A stretch of 64,000 nucleotides of DNA, taken from the NCBI GenBank assembly GCA_021205725.1, contig JAJPWY010000036.1, positions 29,537 through 93,536 of the forward strand. Direction: 5' to 3'. Of the stretch, positions 40,718 through 50,293 are shown in pieces (within the stretch, counting starts at the first letter, position 1; the number at the start of each line of letters is the position of its first letter). The stretch is from Clostridiales bacterium (GTDB taxonomy: Bacteria > Bacillota > Clostridia > Oscillospirales > Oscillospiraceae). Under the pieces are notes generated by a model, which had not been told where the DNA came from, ran no database searches, and was given only the letters and a program-made list of their open reading frames with translations. The translations under genes and the position numbers were made by a program.

Positions 40718-42172
40718 TCACGGCACGATCTCCTGAATGTCGAAGCTCTCCCCGATGGCGTTTCGGGCCTCCCAGAGGGAGGAGTAATCTCCCGTCACCA
40801 TCATCTGCACCAGCAGATTGCCGATGGCGACCCCCTCCACCGGGCCGGCGTAGACGGTCAGGCCGGTGGCCCGTGCGGTCATCTCGTTCAGATAGGCGTC
40901 CTGACTGCCGCCGCCCACGATGTTGATGCTGGTGAACCGCTTTCCCGTCAGCCGCGAGAGGCAGTCCACGGCGTCGGCGTAGCACAGGGCCAGGCTGTGA
41001 TAGATGCACTGCATCGTCTCCCCCACCGTCTCCGGGGGCTGCTGGCCAGTCTTTTCGCAGAAGTCCCGGATGGCCTGGAACATACTCTCCGGGGCCAGGA
41101 AGGAGTGGTCGTTCACGTCCACCGTGGAGGGAAAATCCGCCGCCTCCCGGGCAGCCTCCGCCAGCGCCTCGAAGGTCCACAGATTCTGGTCTGTCCCGGC
41201 CGTCCGGCTTCGCCGCTCCCCCTCCACGTAGGAGATGCCATTGAGCTCCCGGTAGATGCACTCCACCATCCACAGACCCATGATGTTTTTCAGGAAGCGG
41301 AACCGCCGCCAGGCGCCCCCCTCGTTGGTGAAGTTCTCCGCCTGGCTCTCCGGGGTGGTGATAGCCTTGTGCAGCTCCACCCCCAGCAGGGACCAGGTGT
41401 CGCTGGAGAGGAACACCGCCTCGTCGTCCCGGGCAGGAACCGCCAGAAATGCAGAGCCGGTGTCGTGGGTGGCAGGGAGGATGACCTGGCAGTTATAGCC
41501 CACCCGGGCCTGGACGCTCTCCTTCAATCCCCCCAAAATCGTCCCCGGCATGGACAGAGGCCCGAACAGGTCGAAGGGCAGCCCCATCCGGATGAGCACC
41601 TCCTCGTCCCAGTTCCGGGTTCTGGCGTTGACCAGGGCGGTGGAGGTGGCGTTAGTGTACTCGTTGCGGATGACGCCGGTGAGCAGGTAGTTGAAATATT
41701 CCGGCAGCATGAGGAAGTGGGCCGCCCGATCCAGCTCCTCCGGCCGCTCCTGTGTCAGGGCGGCCAGCTGATAGATGGTGTTAAAGGGCTGATACTGAAT
41801 CCCTGTGCGGCTGTAGAGCCAGTCAAAGGGCACGTCCTCCTCCAGCTGCTCCCGCATCCCCTGGGTGCGCCTGTCCCGGTAGGCCACGGCGTCGCCGATG
41901 AGCCCGCCGTCCCGATCCAGCAGGACAAAATCCACCGCCCAGGTGTCGATGCCCAGGGTAGATGGAATTTTCCCCAGCCGATAGCAGGCCCGCATCCCCG
42001 CCAGGATGTTCTCCCACAGGGCCTCCAGGTTCCAGCAGTCGTGTCCCCGGCGGCGCACCTGCCGGTTCTCAAAACGATAGACCTCCTCCAGTACCATGCG
42101 GCCGTCCTCGACATGGCCCAGAATGTGCCGTCCCTGGGAGGCGCCAATGTCAATGGCAAGATGGTATTGCAT
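40718..42172 (-). CDS. rhaB: L-rhamnulokinase
   Basis: 484 aa, FGGY kinase family. RhaB phosphorylates L-rhamnulose to rhamnulose 1-phosphate in rhamnose breakdown. Signs are the N-terminal phosphate loop IDIGASQGRHILG, GIDTWAVDFVLLD, LMLPEYFNYLLTG, the THDTGSAFLAVP segment and INIVGGGSQDAYLNEMTARATG near the C-terminus. ATG 42172 is preceded by GCGGGAG; an in-frame ATG further left would include the promoter. rhaA and rhaD are not in the window. The alpha-L-rhamnosidase at 47636-50188 would supply rhamnose, so the link is biochemical rather than operonic. Confidence 0.93.
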   Translation of the reverse strand: MQYHLAIDIGASQGRHILGHVEDGRMVLEEVYRFENRQVRRRGHDCWNLEALWENILAGMRACYRLGKIPSTLGIDTWAVDFVLLDRDGGLIGDAVAYRDRRTQGMREQLEEDVPFDWLYSRTGIQYQPFNTIYQLAALTQERPEELDRAAHFLMLPEYFNYLLTGVIRNEYTNATSTALVNARTRNWDEEVLIRMGLPFDLFGPLSMPGTILGGLKESVQARVGYNCQVILPATHDTGSAFLAVPARDDEAVFLSSDTWSLLGVELHKAITTPESQAENFTNEGGAWRRFRFLKNIMGLWMVECIYRELNGISYVEGERRSRTAGTDQNLWTFEALAEAAREAADFPSTVDVNDHSFLAPESMFQAIRDFCEKTGQQPPETVGETMQCIYHSLALCYADAVDCLSRLTGKRFTSINIVGGGSQDAYLNEMTARATGLTVYAGPVEGVAIGNLLVQMMVTGDYSSLWEARNAIGESFDIQEIVP

Positions 42173-42206
42173 CGATACTCCCGCCTTTCTCTCGTCTTTC
42201 CTCCAC

Positions 42207-42235
42207 ATTCTAACATAGCCGGACATTTGGGGCAA
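42207..42235 (-). promoter_or_regulatory. Promoter of rhaB (and perhaps the LRR-SGNH/MBOAT genes)
   Basis: Minus strand: -35 TTGCCC (42230-42235), 17-base spacer, -10 TAGAAT (42207-42212), 35 bases before the ATG. Confidence 0.6.
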
Positions 42236-42294
42236 GGAGAAACGCAGGAAAACTTTCAAATTTGGGGAGATCCTATCGTTTCCACATACTCAAA

Positions 42295-42320
42295 CTGCCG
42301 CAGGCGGGGGCCTGCGGCAG
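42295..42320 (-). terminator. Terminator of the GH78-GPH-GH3 operon
   Basis: CTGCCGCAGG (42295-42304) pairs with CCTGCGGCAG (42311-42320). T runs are short on the minus strand (TTTGAG) and longer on the plus strand (CTGTTTTG). Confidence 0.6.
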
Positions 42321-42412
42321 TCTGTTTTGTGTGCAGTTGTGCAGGGAACGATTGCTTTCGCTGTGGGCCGGACGGCGGCACGCCGCCCGGCCCAGAGGTG
42401 GATGGGAACCGA

Positions 42413-42832
42413 TTACTCCTTGCTCACATCGAAGAAGGAGGAGATGATGCTCAGGACGGCGGCGACCACCAGGACGGCGATGGCAATGATGGCTCCGGTC
42501 ATGTCAGAAATGTTGGAGGCATTGCTCTCGAAGGTCATGATGGAGGCGATGCCCGCCACACGGACGCTGACAAGCATAATGGCGGAGATCATCAGCAGAG
42601 CGGAGGAGGCCACGGGCAGGATGTCCGCCCAGGTCTGGTTGCTCTTGCCGTCCACGATCAGGTAGACCAGCAGGGCCACAACGGCGACCCCGGCGCAGCC
42701 GGCCACGACGGGGCTGACCCCCAAGCTTCTGAAGTAAGAGGTATTGGTGTTGATGAGGTAGGCCACCAGACCGACCGCTCCGACGATCAGAGTGATGATG
42801 GTCAGAAGGAAGCCAGCAGATTTGTTTTTCAT
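42413..42832 (-). CDS. Small four-helix membrane protein following GH3
   Basis: 139 aa from ATG 42832, which has GGAGGG nine bases upstream. Four membrane helices are evident (FLLTIITLIVGAVGLVAYLI; VVAGCAGVAVVALLVYLIV; ILPVASSALLMISAIMLVSV; ITGAI-type last helix before SSFFDVSKE). No domain family can be named with confidence. It lies 19 bases after the membrane-anchored GH3 gene, and similar pairs occur in other clostridia as far as I recall. It may be a partner for the GH3 enzyme or the symporter; this is inference. Confidence 0.75.
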   Translation of the reverse strand: MKNKSAGFLLTIITLIVGAVGLVAYLINTNTSYFRSLGVSPVVAGCAGVAVVALLVYLIVDGKSNQTWADILPVASSALLMISAIMLVSVRVAGIASIMTFESNASNISDMTGAIIAIAVLVVAAVLSIISSFFDVSKE

Positions 42833-42851
42833 GATTTTCGTCCCTCCGTTC

Positions 42852-45800
42852 TCAGTTTTCCTTGCGGCGGGCGGCTCTGACATACATGACCACGCAGGCC
42901 ACGGTCAGAACGCCGAAGCCGATCTGCAGACCGGTGAGCAGGTTGTCATACCAGGTGCGGACACTGACCACGTGGGAGGTGGAGGAGTAGCCGTCCATGG
43001 CGTTGGAGTTGGCGATGGCATATGCCTGCCAGGTCATGGCCTGCTTCAGGGCGGTCAGCAGGGTCTCGTCCTCGCTGACGTTGTCCACCGTCCAGTAATC
43101 CCACATAGCGGAGACAGCAGCCATGGTGCTCTCGCCGGTGTTGCAGGTCATGGTGATACCGTTGATGACAGCCTCTTTCAGCGTGGAATAGTTTGCAGTC
43201 TGGATGAAGTCCTCGCTCATCAGGCCCTGGAAGCCCCACTCCTCACGGAGAATGTTGATCATCAGGCCGGTGTGGGAGTTGTCGGTGTAGCAGCCGATCC
43301 GGTTGTAGGCGGTCATCATAGCCAGGCACCCGGCGTCCTCCACAGCGGACTGGAAGCAACGCAGCTCGTTCTCGCGGGCAGCCTGCTCGGTGGCGAATAC
43401 GGCCACACCGGAACGGTTGATCTCGGTGTCGTTGTAGGCAAAGTGCTTGGGAGCGGCCAGGCAGCCATACTCCAAAGCGCCGGAGACGGTAGCGGCAGCC
43501 TGGAAGGCGGTCAGGACAGAGTCCTCAGAGTAATACTCGTGGTTCCGGGCGTTGTAGGGGGAGCGATGGATGTTACAACCGACACCCCACCAGATGGTCA
43601 GGTTGGACCACAGGGAGTAGTTGCCCATGACCTCGCCGTAGGCCTGCGCCAGCTCCTTGCTGAAGGTGGAGCCGATGACGGTCTCGTTGGCCATGACGCC
43701 AGCGGTGTAGTTGTAGTTGGGGTCGTCCTCGGTGACATAGTAGGGGTCGCCGGAGTCCTCGGAGGAGGCATAGGTGCCGAGGGTGTAGGAGTTGATGCCG
43801 TTGGGGCCATCGTTCTGGATGACCTCGGGGGAGCCGATGGAGTCGATGGCCTTGGTGCTGGTGCCGCCGAAGCCGGTGCGGATCATGCAGTCCTCCAGAG
43901 TGATCTGGTTCATCAGCAAGGTCCAGCTCTCGTCCTCGATATCGGTGACGCCCTTGAGGTCTGCCAGGGTCAGGCCGTTGTCCTCTCCGAAGATGACGGA
44001 GGAGGCGTCGCCGTTGGCGGTGATCTCATAGTTGTCGTTGTCCATGACGTCCAGCATCTCGTCTGTGGCGGTCAGGTTCTCATAGGTGATGGGGAAGGTG
44101 CCGTCCCAGTCGTTCCGGGTCAGGTAGGTCACGGTGCCCTCCATCCAGTAGTTGAGGTCCATGTCCTCCAGCTGGTTCTCCACAGCGGTGCCGTTCTTGG
44201 TGGTGGCAAAGGTGGTGTTGTCCAGGGCGTCCAGGGTCCAGGTGCCGACCTTGGCGCTGTCGCCGTCCTCGGTCATGCCGTCGGCGGTGGTGTAGCCCTG
44301 AGCGGCCAGGACGTTGTTGGCAGCCTCATGAGCGCCGTTGCCGATGGTGAAGTAGTAGTCGCCGGCGTCCAGGATGTAGCAGCCGGAGGTGCCTGCGGCG
44401 TTGTCAGAAGTGGAGTCCCAGGAGGCCATGTACTGCATATCGGCAGTGATGGTCACGGTCTCGCTCTCGCCAGCGCCCAGCTCGGAGGTCTTCTCATAGT
44501 CCAGCAGCTGCACGCCCGCCTTCTCCACGCCGTTTGCGATGTCGTAATCGGTGTAGGGAGTGGAGACATAGAGCTGAACCACGTCCTTGCCGGCCACGTC
44601 GCCGGTGTTGGTGACGGTGACGGTAGCGGTGACGGTCTGGTTCTCCAGATCCACTTCCAGGCTGTCCAGGGTCTGCTCGAAGGTGGTGTAGCTCAGGCCA
44701 TAGCCAAAGGCGTAGGTCACCTCGTTATCATAGCTCCACTCGGAACCGTCGTGGCTGCCGGTGGTGGAGGAAGCGTTGCCCTGGCCCAGGACGGTGTCCA
44801 TGTAACGGGTCTCATAGTACTTGTAGCCGATGTAGATGCCCTCGGCCTCCACCTGGGCAGAGTTGATGGAGTAGTCAGAGTTGGCGTTCGTCCAGGAGAA
44901 GCTGCCAAAGTTCTGAGCGGAGGGAGCGCTGGCGTTGTCCACCGCATAGGTGTCGCTCAGATGACCGGAGGGGTTGGCGTCGCCGGAGAGGATGTCAGCC
45001 ACGCCGTAGAAGCCGTAGCCGCCGGGGAGGCCCACCTGGAGGATGGCGTCCACGCCGTCGTTCTCGGCGATCTCCTCGATCTCCATGGCGCTGGCGTTGT
45101 TCAGGATGACGATGACCTTGCCGCCGTTGGACTCCTTGGCCTCGACAGCAGCGCTGATCAGGTCGCGCTCGTCGTCAGACAGGCCCAGGGCGTCGGTCTG
45201 GTTCAGATCCTGGGAGGGGTCCACGCCGTCCTCGCCGGGGAGATAGGTGCCGTTCTCACTGGCGGAGCGGGCGATGGTGATGATCATCACGTTGTACTCG
45301 TCCATGCTACTCTGCCAGTCGGCGTCAGCGGCGGACATATCCGCCTGAGAGGGCTCCTTGCTGGTGAAGTAGCCGTCGGTGGAGGGGGTGGTGATGTGGG
45401 TATAGGTGATGGTGCTGCCCCAGCTCTCCACCTCGGTGACAAAGCTGGACTCCAGGGAGCTGTACAGGTCCTGGAGATCGGCGTTGATGGAGAAGCCCTT
45501 GGCCTCCAGCGCCTCAACAAAGTCCACGGTATCCGCATCCGTGCCCTCGTTTTCAGTGAGGCTGGAGCCCATATCGCCGCCCATGACCGGATAATAGCTG
45601 GAGAAACCCAACAGGGAGATTTTCTGGGTCTCTTCCTCGGTCAGGGGCAGGGCGTTATTCTCGTTCTTCAGAAGAACGCTGCCCTCCTCGCTCATCTGCT
45701 CGCCCAGGTCAGCAATGGCCTGCACCAGCTCGGTGGTGGTGGAGTAGTCGGATGTATAGCTGTACAGTTCGGACGTGTCCTCGTCGTCAGAGACGACCAT

Positions 45801-45947
45801 AGTGCTGCTGGTGCCCAGCAGACTGTCCAGGTTGGTGCGGTAGGTCTCCACAATGGGGGACATGGCCACACACAGGGCCAGCAGGGATGCTGTCAGTGCC
45901 GTCAGGCCACGCCAGCGGCGCTGACCGGCACGCTTCTTGTTTTTCAT
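42852..45947 (-). CDS. Membrane-anchored GH3 glycosidase with permuted domains
   Basis: 1031 aa. One helix at each end (about 14-32 and 1003-1025) should hold the catalytic part outside the membrane. Domains run in swapped order: the GH3 C-terminal alpha/beta domain first (EEGSVLLKNENNALPL, about 80-370), then an FnIII-like part (DVVQLYVSTPYTD), then the TIM-barrel (CNIHRSPYNARNHEYYSED, CLAAPKHFAYND, about 690-985). The nucleophile Asp913 is in GLMSEDF, with Glu where Ser/Thr is usual before it. Domain-swapped GH3 beta-glucosidases are known from ruminal clostridia. Likely activity is beta-glucosidase or a related exo-enzyme. AGGAGGT precedes the ATG. Confidence 0.9.
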   Translation of the reverse strand: MKNKKRAGQRRWRGLTALTASLLALCVAMSPIVETYRTNLDSLLGTSSTMVVSDDEDTSELYSYTSDYSTTTELVQAIADLGEQMSEEGSVLLKNENNALPLTEEETQKISLLGFSSYYPVMGGDMGSSLTENEGTDADTVDFVEALEAKGFSINADLQDLYSSLESSFVTEVESWGSTITYTHITTPSTDGYFTSKEPSQADMSAADADWQSSMDEYNVMIITIARSASENGTYLPGEDGVDPSQDLNQTDALGLSDDERDLISAAVEAKESNGGKVIVILNNASAMEIEEIAENDGVDAILQVGLPGGYGFYGVADILSGDANPSGHLSDTYAVDNASAPSAQNFGSFSWTNANSDYSINSAQVEAEGIYIGYKYYETRYMDTVLGQGNASSTTGSHDGSEWSYDNEVTYAFGYGLSYTTFEQTLDSLEVDLENQTVTATVTVTNTGDVAGKDVVQLYVSTPYTDYDIANGVEKAGVQLLDYEKTSELGAGESETVTITADMQYMASWDSTSDNAAGTSGCYILDAGDYYFTIGNGAHEAANNVLAAQGYTTADGMTEDGDSAKVGTWTLDALDNTTFATTKNGTAVENQLEDMDLNYWMEGTVTYLTRNDWDGTFPITYENLTATDEMLDVMDNDNYEITANGDASSVIFGEDNGLTLADLKGVTDIEDESWTLLMNQITLEDCMIRTGFGGTSTKAIDSIGSPEVIQNDGPNGINSYTLGTYASSEDSGDPYYVTEDDPNYNYTAGVMANETVIGSTFSKELAQAYGEVMGNYSLWSNLTIWWGVGCNIHRSPYNARNHEYYSEDSVLTAFQAAATVSGALEYGCLAAPKHFAYNDTEINRSGVAVFATEQAARENELRCFQSAVEDAGCLAMMTAYNRIGCYTDNSHTGLMINILREEWGFQGLMSEDFIQTANYSTLKEAVINGITMTCNTGESTMAAVSAMWDYWTVDNVSEDETLLTALKQAMTWQAYAIANSNAMDGYSSTSHVVSVRTWYDNLLTGLQIGFGVLTVACVVMYVRAARRKEN

Positions 45948-46050
45948 GTCTTACCTCCTGTATGATATGATTTTTATCCACACGCCGTCCCCCGTCCCAG
46001 TCTCCCGATTTCGGTTCGGGGGACGGCAATGCTTCACAAAGGGGGATGTA

Positions 46051-47490
46051 TCAGCCCTTCTTGCGGGCGGCGATGGCAGCCTGCTCCTCGGGGAGGTTCT
46101 TCTCCACGGTGAACATGGCGATCAGCACGGCGCAGACGGCATAGGCCACAGTCTCGATCCAGATGTAGCTGATGCCGATGGTAGACTGGGTGGCGGCGGT
46201 CTGAGCGGTGGCAGTGGCGTCATAGCCAGAGCCCAGCAGAGCCATAAACACAGCGTTCATAATGGGAGTAGCGGCCACCATCAGGGAGCTGTAAATGCTC
46301 ATGGTCAGGCCGTCGGTACGGATGCCGCTCTTGAACTCGATGTGGTCGATGACGTCGGCCAGCATAGCCAGGATCAGGTAGCAGGCAGGAGAGGAGCCCA
46401 GGCACTTAATGGACACGCCGATGGCCACGAGGACGATGTTGGTGCCGCCCAGTCCGGCGATGATGCCGCCGACGACGCCCACGATCTGGCCCACAAAGAC
46501 CACCTTGGCCTTGCCGAACTTATTGGCCAGGGGAACCACGAAGACAGCGGCCACAGCCATGGGGATAGCGCCCATAATGCTCAGCAGCGTCTGGGCCACG
46601 CCCCAGTCGCCGCCCAGCGGGGTGGCGTCCACCACCCACTGGCAGAAATAGCTCATGGAGCCGTTCTTGATGGCGCCGGACCACTGGAACACCAGGTAGA
46701 ACAGGATGATGATCCACCACCACTTCTCGCTGGTGACGGCCTTGAGCTGCTCACCCAGAGGAGGTGCGGAGTTCTTCTGCTCCTCGCCCTCGGTCATGCT
46801 CTCCTCGGTGACACGCTCACGGGTGAACTTGTACTGCAGGAAGATGGTCAGAGCAGAGAAGATGGCGATGGCCAGCATGACCAGGAACCACATGTTCTGG
46901 TCGTTGCCCATGACGTTGGACACCAGGATGGGGAAGATCATGGAGCCCACGCCCATGACGCCCAGACCGGCAATGTTGGTGAAGGAGGCCAGAGCACCGC
47001 GATCCTGGCTGTTCCGGGTGGAGACAGCGATCATAGTGGAGTTGGCGGTGTTGTAGATGGGGTAGGCCACCGCATAGTACAGGTTGTAGGCGATGGCGAT
47101 CCAGACCATCTTGGCAATCTCGCTCTCGAAGGGGACGATGAACATGAGCAGGCTGCCGATGGACAGGGTCAGAGCGGACAGCAGCACCCAGGGACGGGCC
47201 TTACCGGCCAGGCAGTGGGTGCGCTCGATCAGCTGGCCCACGATCAGGTTGGCCGCCACGATGAGGATGGTGGAGACCACCTGGAGGATGGACAGGAAGC
47301 TGGTGTCCAGCAGGAGGACGTCGGTGAAGTACTTGTTCAGGAAGCTGGTGAAGATACCGGAGGACAGCAGAGCGCCAAAGGGGCCGACCAGGTAGCCCAG
47401 CAGCATCTCGGGCATTTTTACCCTGTCGGTCTTAATGGCGGTGCTTGTCAGAGGCGTGCTCCAGAAGCCACCCTTTTCGTTTTTGCTCAT
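46051..47490 (-). CDS. GPH-family glycoside:cation symporter (MFS-like)
   Basis: 479 aa with about 12 membrane helices. It belongs to the glycoside-pentoside-hexuronide symporters: an early KMPEMLLGYLVGPFGALLS, the cytoplasmic loop LIERTHCLAGKARPWVLLSA, AVAYPIYNTANSTMIAVSTRNSQDRGA-type loop, and IEFKSGIRTDGLTMSIYSSL near the C-terminus. Such carriers import sugars or glycosides with H+ or Na+. It sits between the rhamnosidase and GH3 genes of one operon, so it probably imports a rhamnose-containing glycoside or its products. Confidence 0.9.
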   Translation of the reverse strand: MSKNEKGGFWSTPLTSTAIKTDRVKMPEMLLGYLVGPFGALLSSGIFTSFLNKYFTDVLLLDTSFLSILQVVSTILIVAANLIVGQLIERTHCLAGKARPWVLLSALTLSIGSLLMFIVPFESEIAKMVWIAIAYNLYYAVAYPIYNTANSTMIAVSTRNSQDRGALASFTNIAGLGVMGVGSMIFPILVSNVMGNDQNMWFLVMLAIAIFSALTIFLQYKFTRERVTEESMTEGEEQKNSAPPLGEQLKAVTSEKWWWIIILFYLVFQWSGAIKNGSMSYFCQWVVDATPLGGDWGVAQTLLSIMGAIPMAVAAVFVVPLANKFGKAKVVFVGQIVGVVGGIIAGLGGTNIVLVAIGVSIKCLGSSPACYLILAMLADVIDHIEFKSGIRTDGLTMSIYSSLMVAATPIMNAVFMALLGSGYDATATAQTAATQSTIGISYIWIETVAYAVCAVLIAMFTVEKNLPEEQAAIAARKKG

Positions 47491-47518
47491 CTTGCTTCAT
47501 TTCCTTTCTGTTTTCTGG

Positions 47519-47571
47519 GAGCCGGGGACTCCAGAGGCCGGGTGCACTCCGGCCTCTGGAGCAGAGGCTCC
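47519..47571 (-). other. Intercistronic stem-loop between GH78 and the symporter gene
   Basis: CTCCAGAGGCCGG (47529-47541) pairs with CCGGCCTCTGGAG (47549-47561), and an outer arm GGAGCC (47519-47524) pairs with GGCTCC (47566-47571). No strong T run follows on the minus strand, so it may be a processing or stability element rather than a terminator. Confidence 0.6.
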
Positions 47572-47635
47572 GGATTTGTTTGGAAGCGCCGTGGGGCTCT
47601 CCCAGCTTTACCTCTGATGAGGAGATAAACGTTGA

Positions 47636-50188
47636 TTATGCCTTGCAGGAGCAGGTGTAGCTGCCGCTGCCCAGGGTCTTTTCGGTGCCGTCGGGGAGCA
47701 CCAGCTGGCAGGTGGTGCCCACGGGGACGGTGACGGTAATGGTGAACAGTCCCTTTTCCAGCTTCCACTCGGAGGCAGCCACGCCGTAGGGGGTGCGGAC
47801 AGAGCCCTTGGCCCAGGTCAGGTCGCCGCCCAGGATGGGCTTCACCCGGAAGGACTTGTAGCCCGGCTCCGTGGTCTCGATGCCCGCCACACGGCGATAG
47901 AGGAAGTCGCCCACAGCGCCGCTGGCGTAGTGGTTATAGGAGATCATCATGTCGGTGCCGTCGTCTCCGATGGGGCACTGGCCGTTCTCGTCCAGGCCGT
48001 CCCACCGCTCCCAGATGGTGGTGGCTCCCATCTTGACCTCGTACAGCCAGGAGGGGCACTTGGTGTTCATCAGCATCTTGTAGGCCACGTCCGCCCGGCC
48101 GTTGTCCGCCAGGGCAAAGAGGATATAGGGGGTACCGGGGAAGCCGGTGCCGATGCAGTAGTCGTTCTTCTCCACCAGGGCCACCAGATTCTCGGTAGCC
48201 TTGTCCTGAGTGGCCTTGTCGGGGAACATATTCAGGTAGATGGGCAGGACGTAGGCGGTCTGGAACTCCTCCAGCAGCTTGCCGTTGCCGTCGGTGAGGA
48301 CGGAGCAATAGGCATCCGCCGTCTTGTCGCTCAGGTCACGGTAGTAGGCGGCGTCCTCCTTCTCCCCCAGGATCTCCGCCACCTTGGCGACGATGTCGCT
48401 GGTGTTGCGGAGGGAGGCGGTGCCCGTCCACTTGACCCGGGCCTGCCACTGGCTCATCTGGGGCACGTCCGGGGCGATCCAGTCGCCAAAGGCCAGCACG
48501 CCGGGCACGTTCCAGATGTACCGGTTCTTGCCGAAGCCGAAGCTGCACCAGAACTTACTGGCCTTCACATATTTCTTCATGGAGGGGTACATCTTCCGCA
48601 GCAGCTCCACGTCGCCCCGGGCCTGGTACTCCGCCCAGGGCACCAGGATACAGGCGTCGTCCCACCAGGCCACCGCCATATTGGGCATGGTGGCCGGGAA
48701 GCCGTAGCCCTGGGCGGGGACGGTGTTGGGGATGCCGCCGCTGGGCAGCTGCTCCACCTTCACGTCCAGCAGCCACTTCTCCAGGAACCGGCTGATGTCG
48801 AAGTTATAGCATCCGGTGGGGGCAAACACGGCGATGTCGCCCGTCCAGCCCATCCGCTCGTCCCGCTGGGGGCAGTCGGTGGGGATGTCCATGAAGTTGG
48901 ACTTTGCGCCCCACTCGATATTCTTCTGGAGGCGGTTGAGCATATCGTTGGAGCAGGAGAAGCTGCCGGTAGCCTCCACATCGGAGTACAGGGCCAGAGC
49001 GGAAATGTCGATCTTGTCCTGATCCACGCCCTCCACGCTGATGTACTGGAAGCCCATATAGGTCATCCGGGGGGAGTAGGTCTGTACGCCGTCCACGCAG
49101 GTATAGGTGGCGGTGGCCTTGGCGGTGCGAAGGAAGGCCACGTTCAGGGTGCCGTCCGGATTCAAAATCTCGGCGTGCTTGATGGTGATGACCTGGCCCT
49201 TTTTGCCGTTTACGGTGAACTTGACCACACCGGCGAAGTTCTGGCCGAAGTCGTAAATCAGCTCGCCGGAGGGCAGCTTGTTGCAGGAGACAGGCTTGAG
49301 CTCCTCATGGGCCCGAACCGGCGCGCCGTAGTCCGCCATGATGTCGGGGTTCACCCGCAGGGTCTCCTTGGCGGCCTTGCGCCAGGTGGCCTTGCGCAGA
49401 TCCACGGTGGCGTCGTAGGTCTCGCCGTCGTAGATGTCGGTCATGCGGTAATTGCCGTCCTCCGTGACCTCCCAGCTGCTGTCGGTGCCCACCACCTCCT
49501 GGCTGCCGTCGGCGTAGGTGACCCGCAGCTCCAGGAGCAGGGCCTGCCGGTCGGCGGTGATCCGGTTCTTCCGGGTAAAGACGAAGGAGCCCACGGCCCA
49601 GCCGCCGCCCACATCCGCCTGGATGGTGTCGTTGCCGGTGAGCATATCGGTGACGTCATAGGTCTGATACTGGAGATGGGTCTTGTAGGAGGTAAAGCCG
49701 GGGGCAAAGTACTGGTCGCCCACCTTCTTGCCGTTGATGGTCAGCTCGTAGATGCCCATGGCGGTGGCGTAGATTTTGGCGGAGGCGATCTTTCCCTTGC
49801 CCTGGAAGACCTTGCGGAAGGTCATGGGGGTGGGAGACACCTTTTCCTCGGTGAAGGAGTAGCCGGGGTCGCTGATCCACTCCCCCTTCCAGGGGGTGCC
49901 CATGCGGCCGGTCTCAAAGGTGAGGGCAGCGGTAGCCTTCTCTCCGGTGCTGGCCGTGACCGTCAGCTCTGCAGGATAGACGGTGAAGGGCTTCAGGGCA
50001 GGGCCGGCGTAATGGATACCGATCTGGCTGTCCGTTGTGGTCTTCCAGTCCCCCACCTTCAGGACGGCCTCTTTCAGGGTGACGTTGCTGCCATCGCTGT
50101 CCAGGGCGAAGGCAAACCGGGGCTGCGCCTCGTCGGTGACACAGCCTTTCGTCAGGTTCTCCACGGTGAATCTGCTGATAGTTAACAT
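47636..50188 (-). CDS. Alpha-L-rhamnosidase, GH78
   Basis: 850 aa, a normal GH78 size with several beta-sandwich domains before the (alpha/alpha)6 barrel. The family signature MDIPTDCPQRDERMGWTGD is present, with general acid Glu444. It removes terminal alpha-L-rhamnose from plant glycosides such as flavonoid rutinosides. There is no signal peptide, so it acts in the cytoplasm. ATG 50188 follows AAAGGAGG; the open frame runs further left, across the promoter, but is not used. It heads the GH78-GPH-GH3 operon. Upstream lies a GHKL/LytTR two-component pair, and paired direct repeats precede the promoter. Confidence 0.94.
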   Translation of the reverse strand: MLTISRFTVENLTKGCVTDEAQPRFAFALDSDGSNVTLKEAVLKVGDWKTTTDSQIGIHYAGPALKPFTVYPAELTVTASTGEKATAALTFETGRMGTPWKGEWISDPGYSFTEEKVSPTPMTFRKVFQGKGKIASAKIYATAMGIYELTINGKKVGDQYFAPGFTSYKTHLQYQTYDVTDMLTGNDTIQADVGGGWAVGSFVFTRKNRITADRQALLLELRVTYADGSQEVVGTDSSWEVTEDGNYRMTDIYDGETYDATVDLRKATWRKAAKETLRVNPDIMADYGAPVRAHEELKPVSCNKLPSGELIYDFGQNFAGVVKFTVNGKKGQVITIKHAEILNPDGTLNVAFLRTAKATATYTCVDGVQTYSPRMTYMGFQYISVEGVDQDKIDISALALYSDVEATGSFSCSNDMLNRLQKNIEWGAKSNFMDIPTDCPQRDERMGWTGDIAVFAPTGCYNFDISRFLEKWLLDVKVEQLPSGGIPNTVPAQGYGFPATMPNMAVAWWDDACILVPWAEYQARGDVELLRKMYPSMKKYVKASKFWCSFGFGKNRYIWNVPGVLAFGDWIAPDVPQMSQWQARVKWTGTASLRNTSDIVAKVAEILGEKEDAAYYRDLSDKTADAYCSVLTDGNGKLLEEFQTAYVLPIYLNMFPDKATQDKATENLVALVEKNDYCIGTGFPGTPYILFALADNGRADVAYKMLMNTKCPSWLYEVKMGATTIWERWDGLDENGQCPIGDDGTDMMISYNHYASGAVGDFLYRRVAGIETTEPGYKSFRVKPILGGDLTWAKGSVRTPYGVAASEWKLEKGLFTITVTVPVGTTCQLVLPDGTEKTLGSGSYTCSCKA

Positions 50189-50257
50189 AAGTTCCTCCTT
50201 TTCCTGTGTGCAGCAGCCATTTTGGGGGTGAGCATCCTCCCCCGTTTGCTTGCACAC

Positions 50258-50286
50258 ATTATACAACGCTTTTTACAAATCGTCCA
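50258..50286 (-). promoter_or_regulatory. Promoter of the GH78-GPH-GH3 operon
   Basis: Minus strand: -35 TGGACG (50281-50286), 17-base spacer, -10 TATAAT (50258-50263). A perfect -10 with an imperfect -35 and upstream direct repeats suggests activation. Confidence 0.75.
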
Positions 50287-50293
50287 CTTAAAC

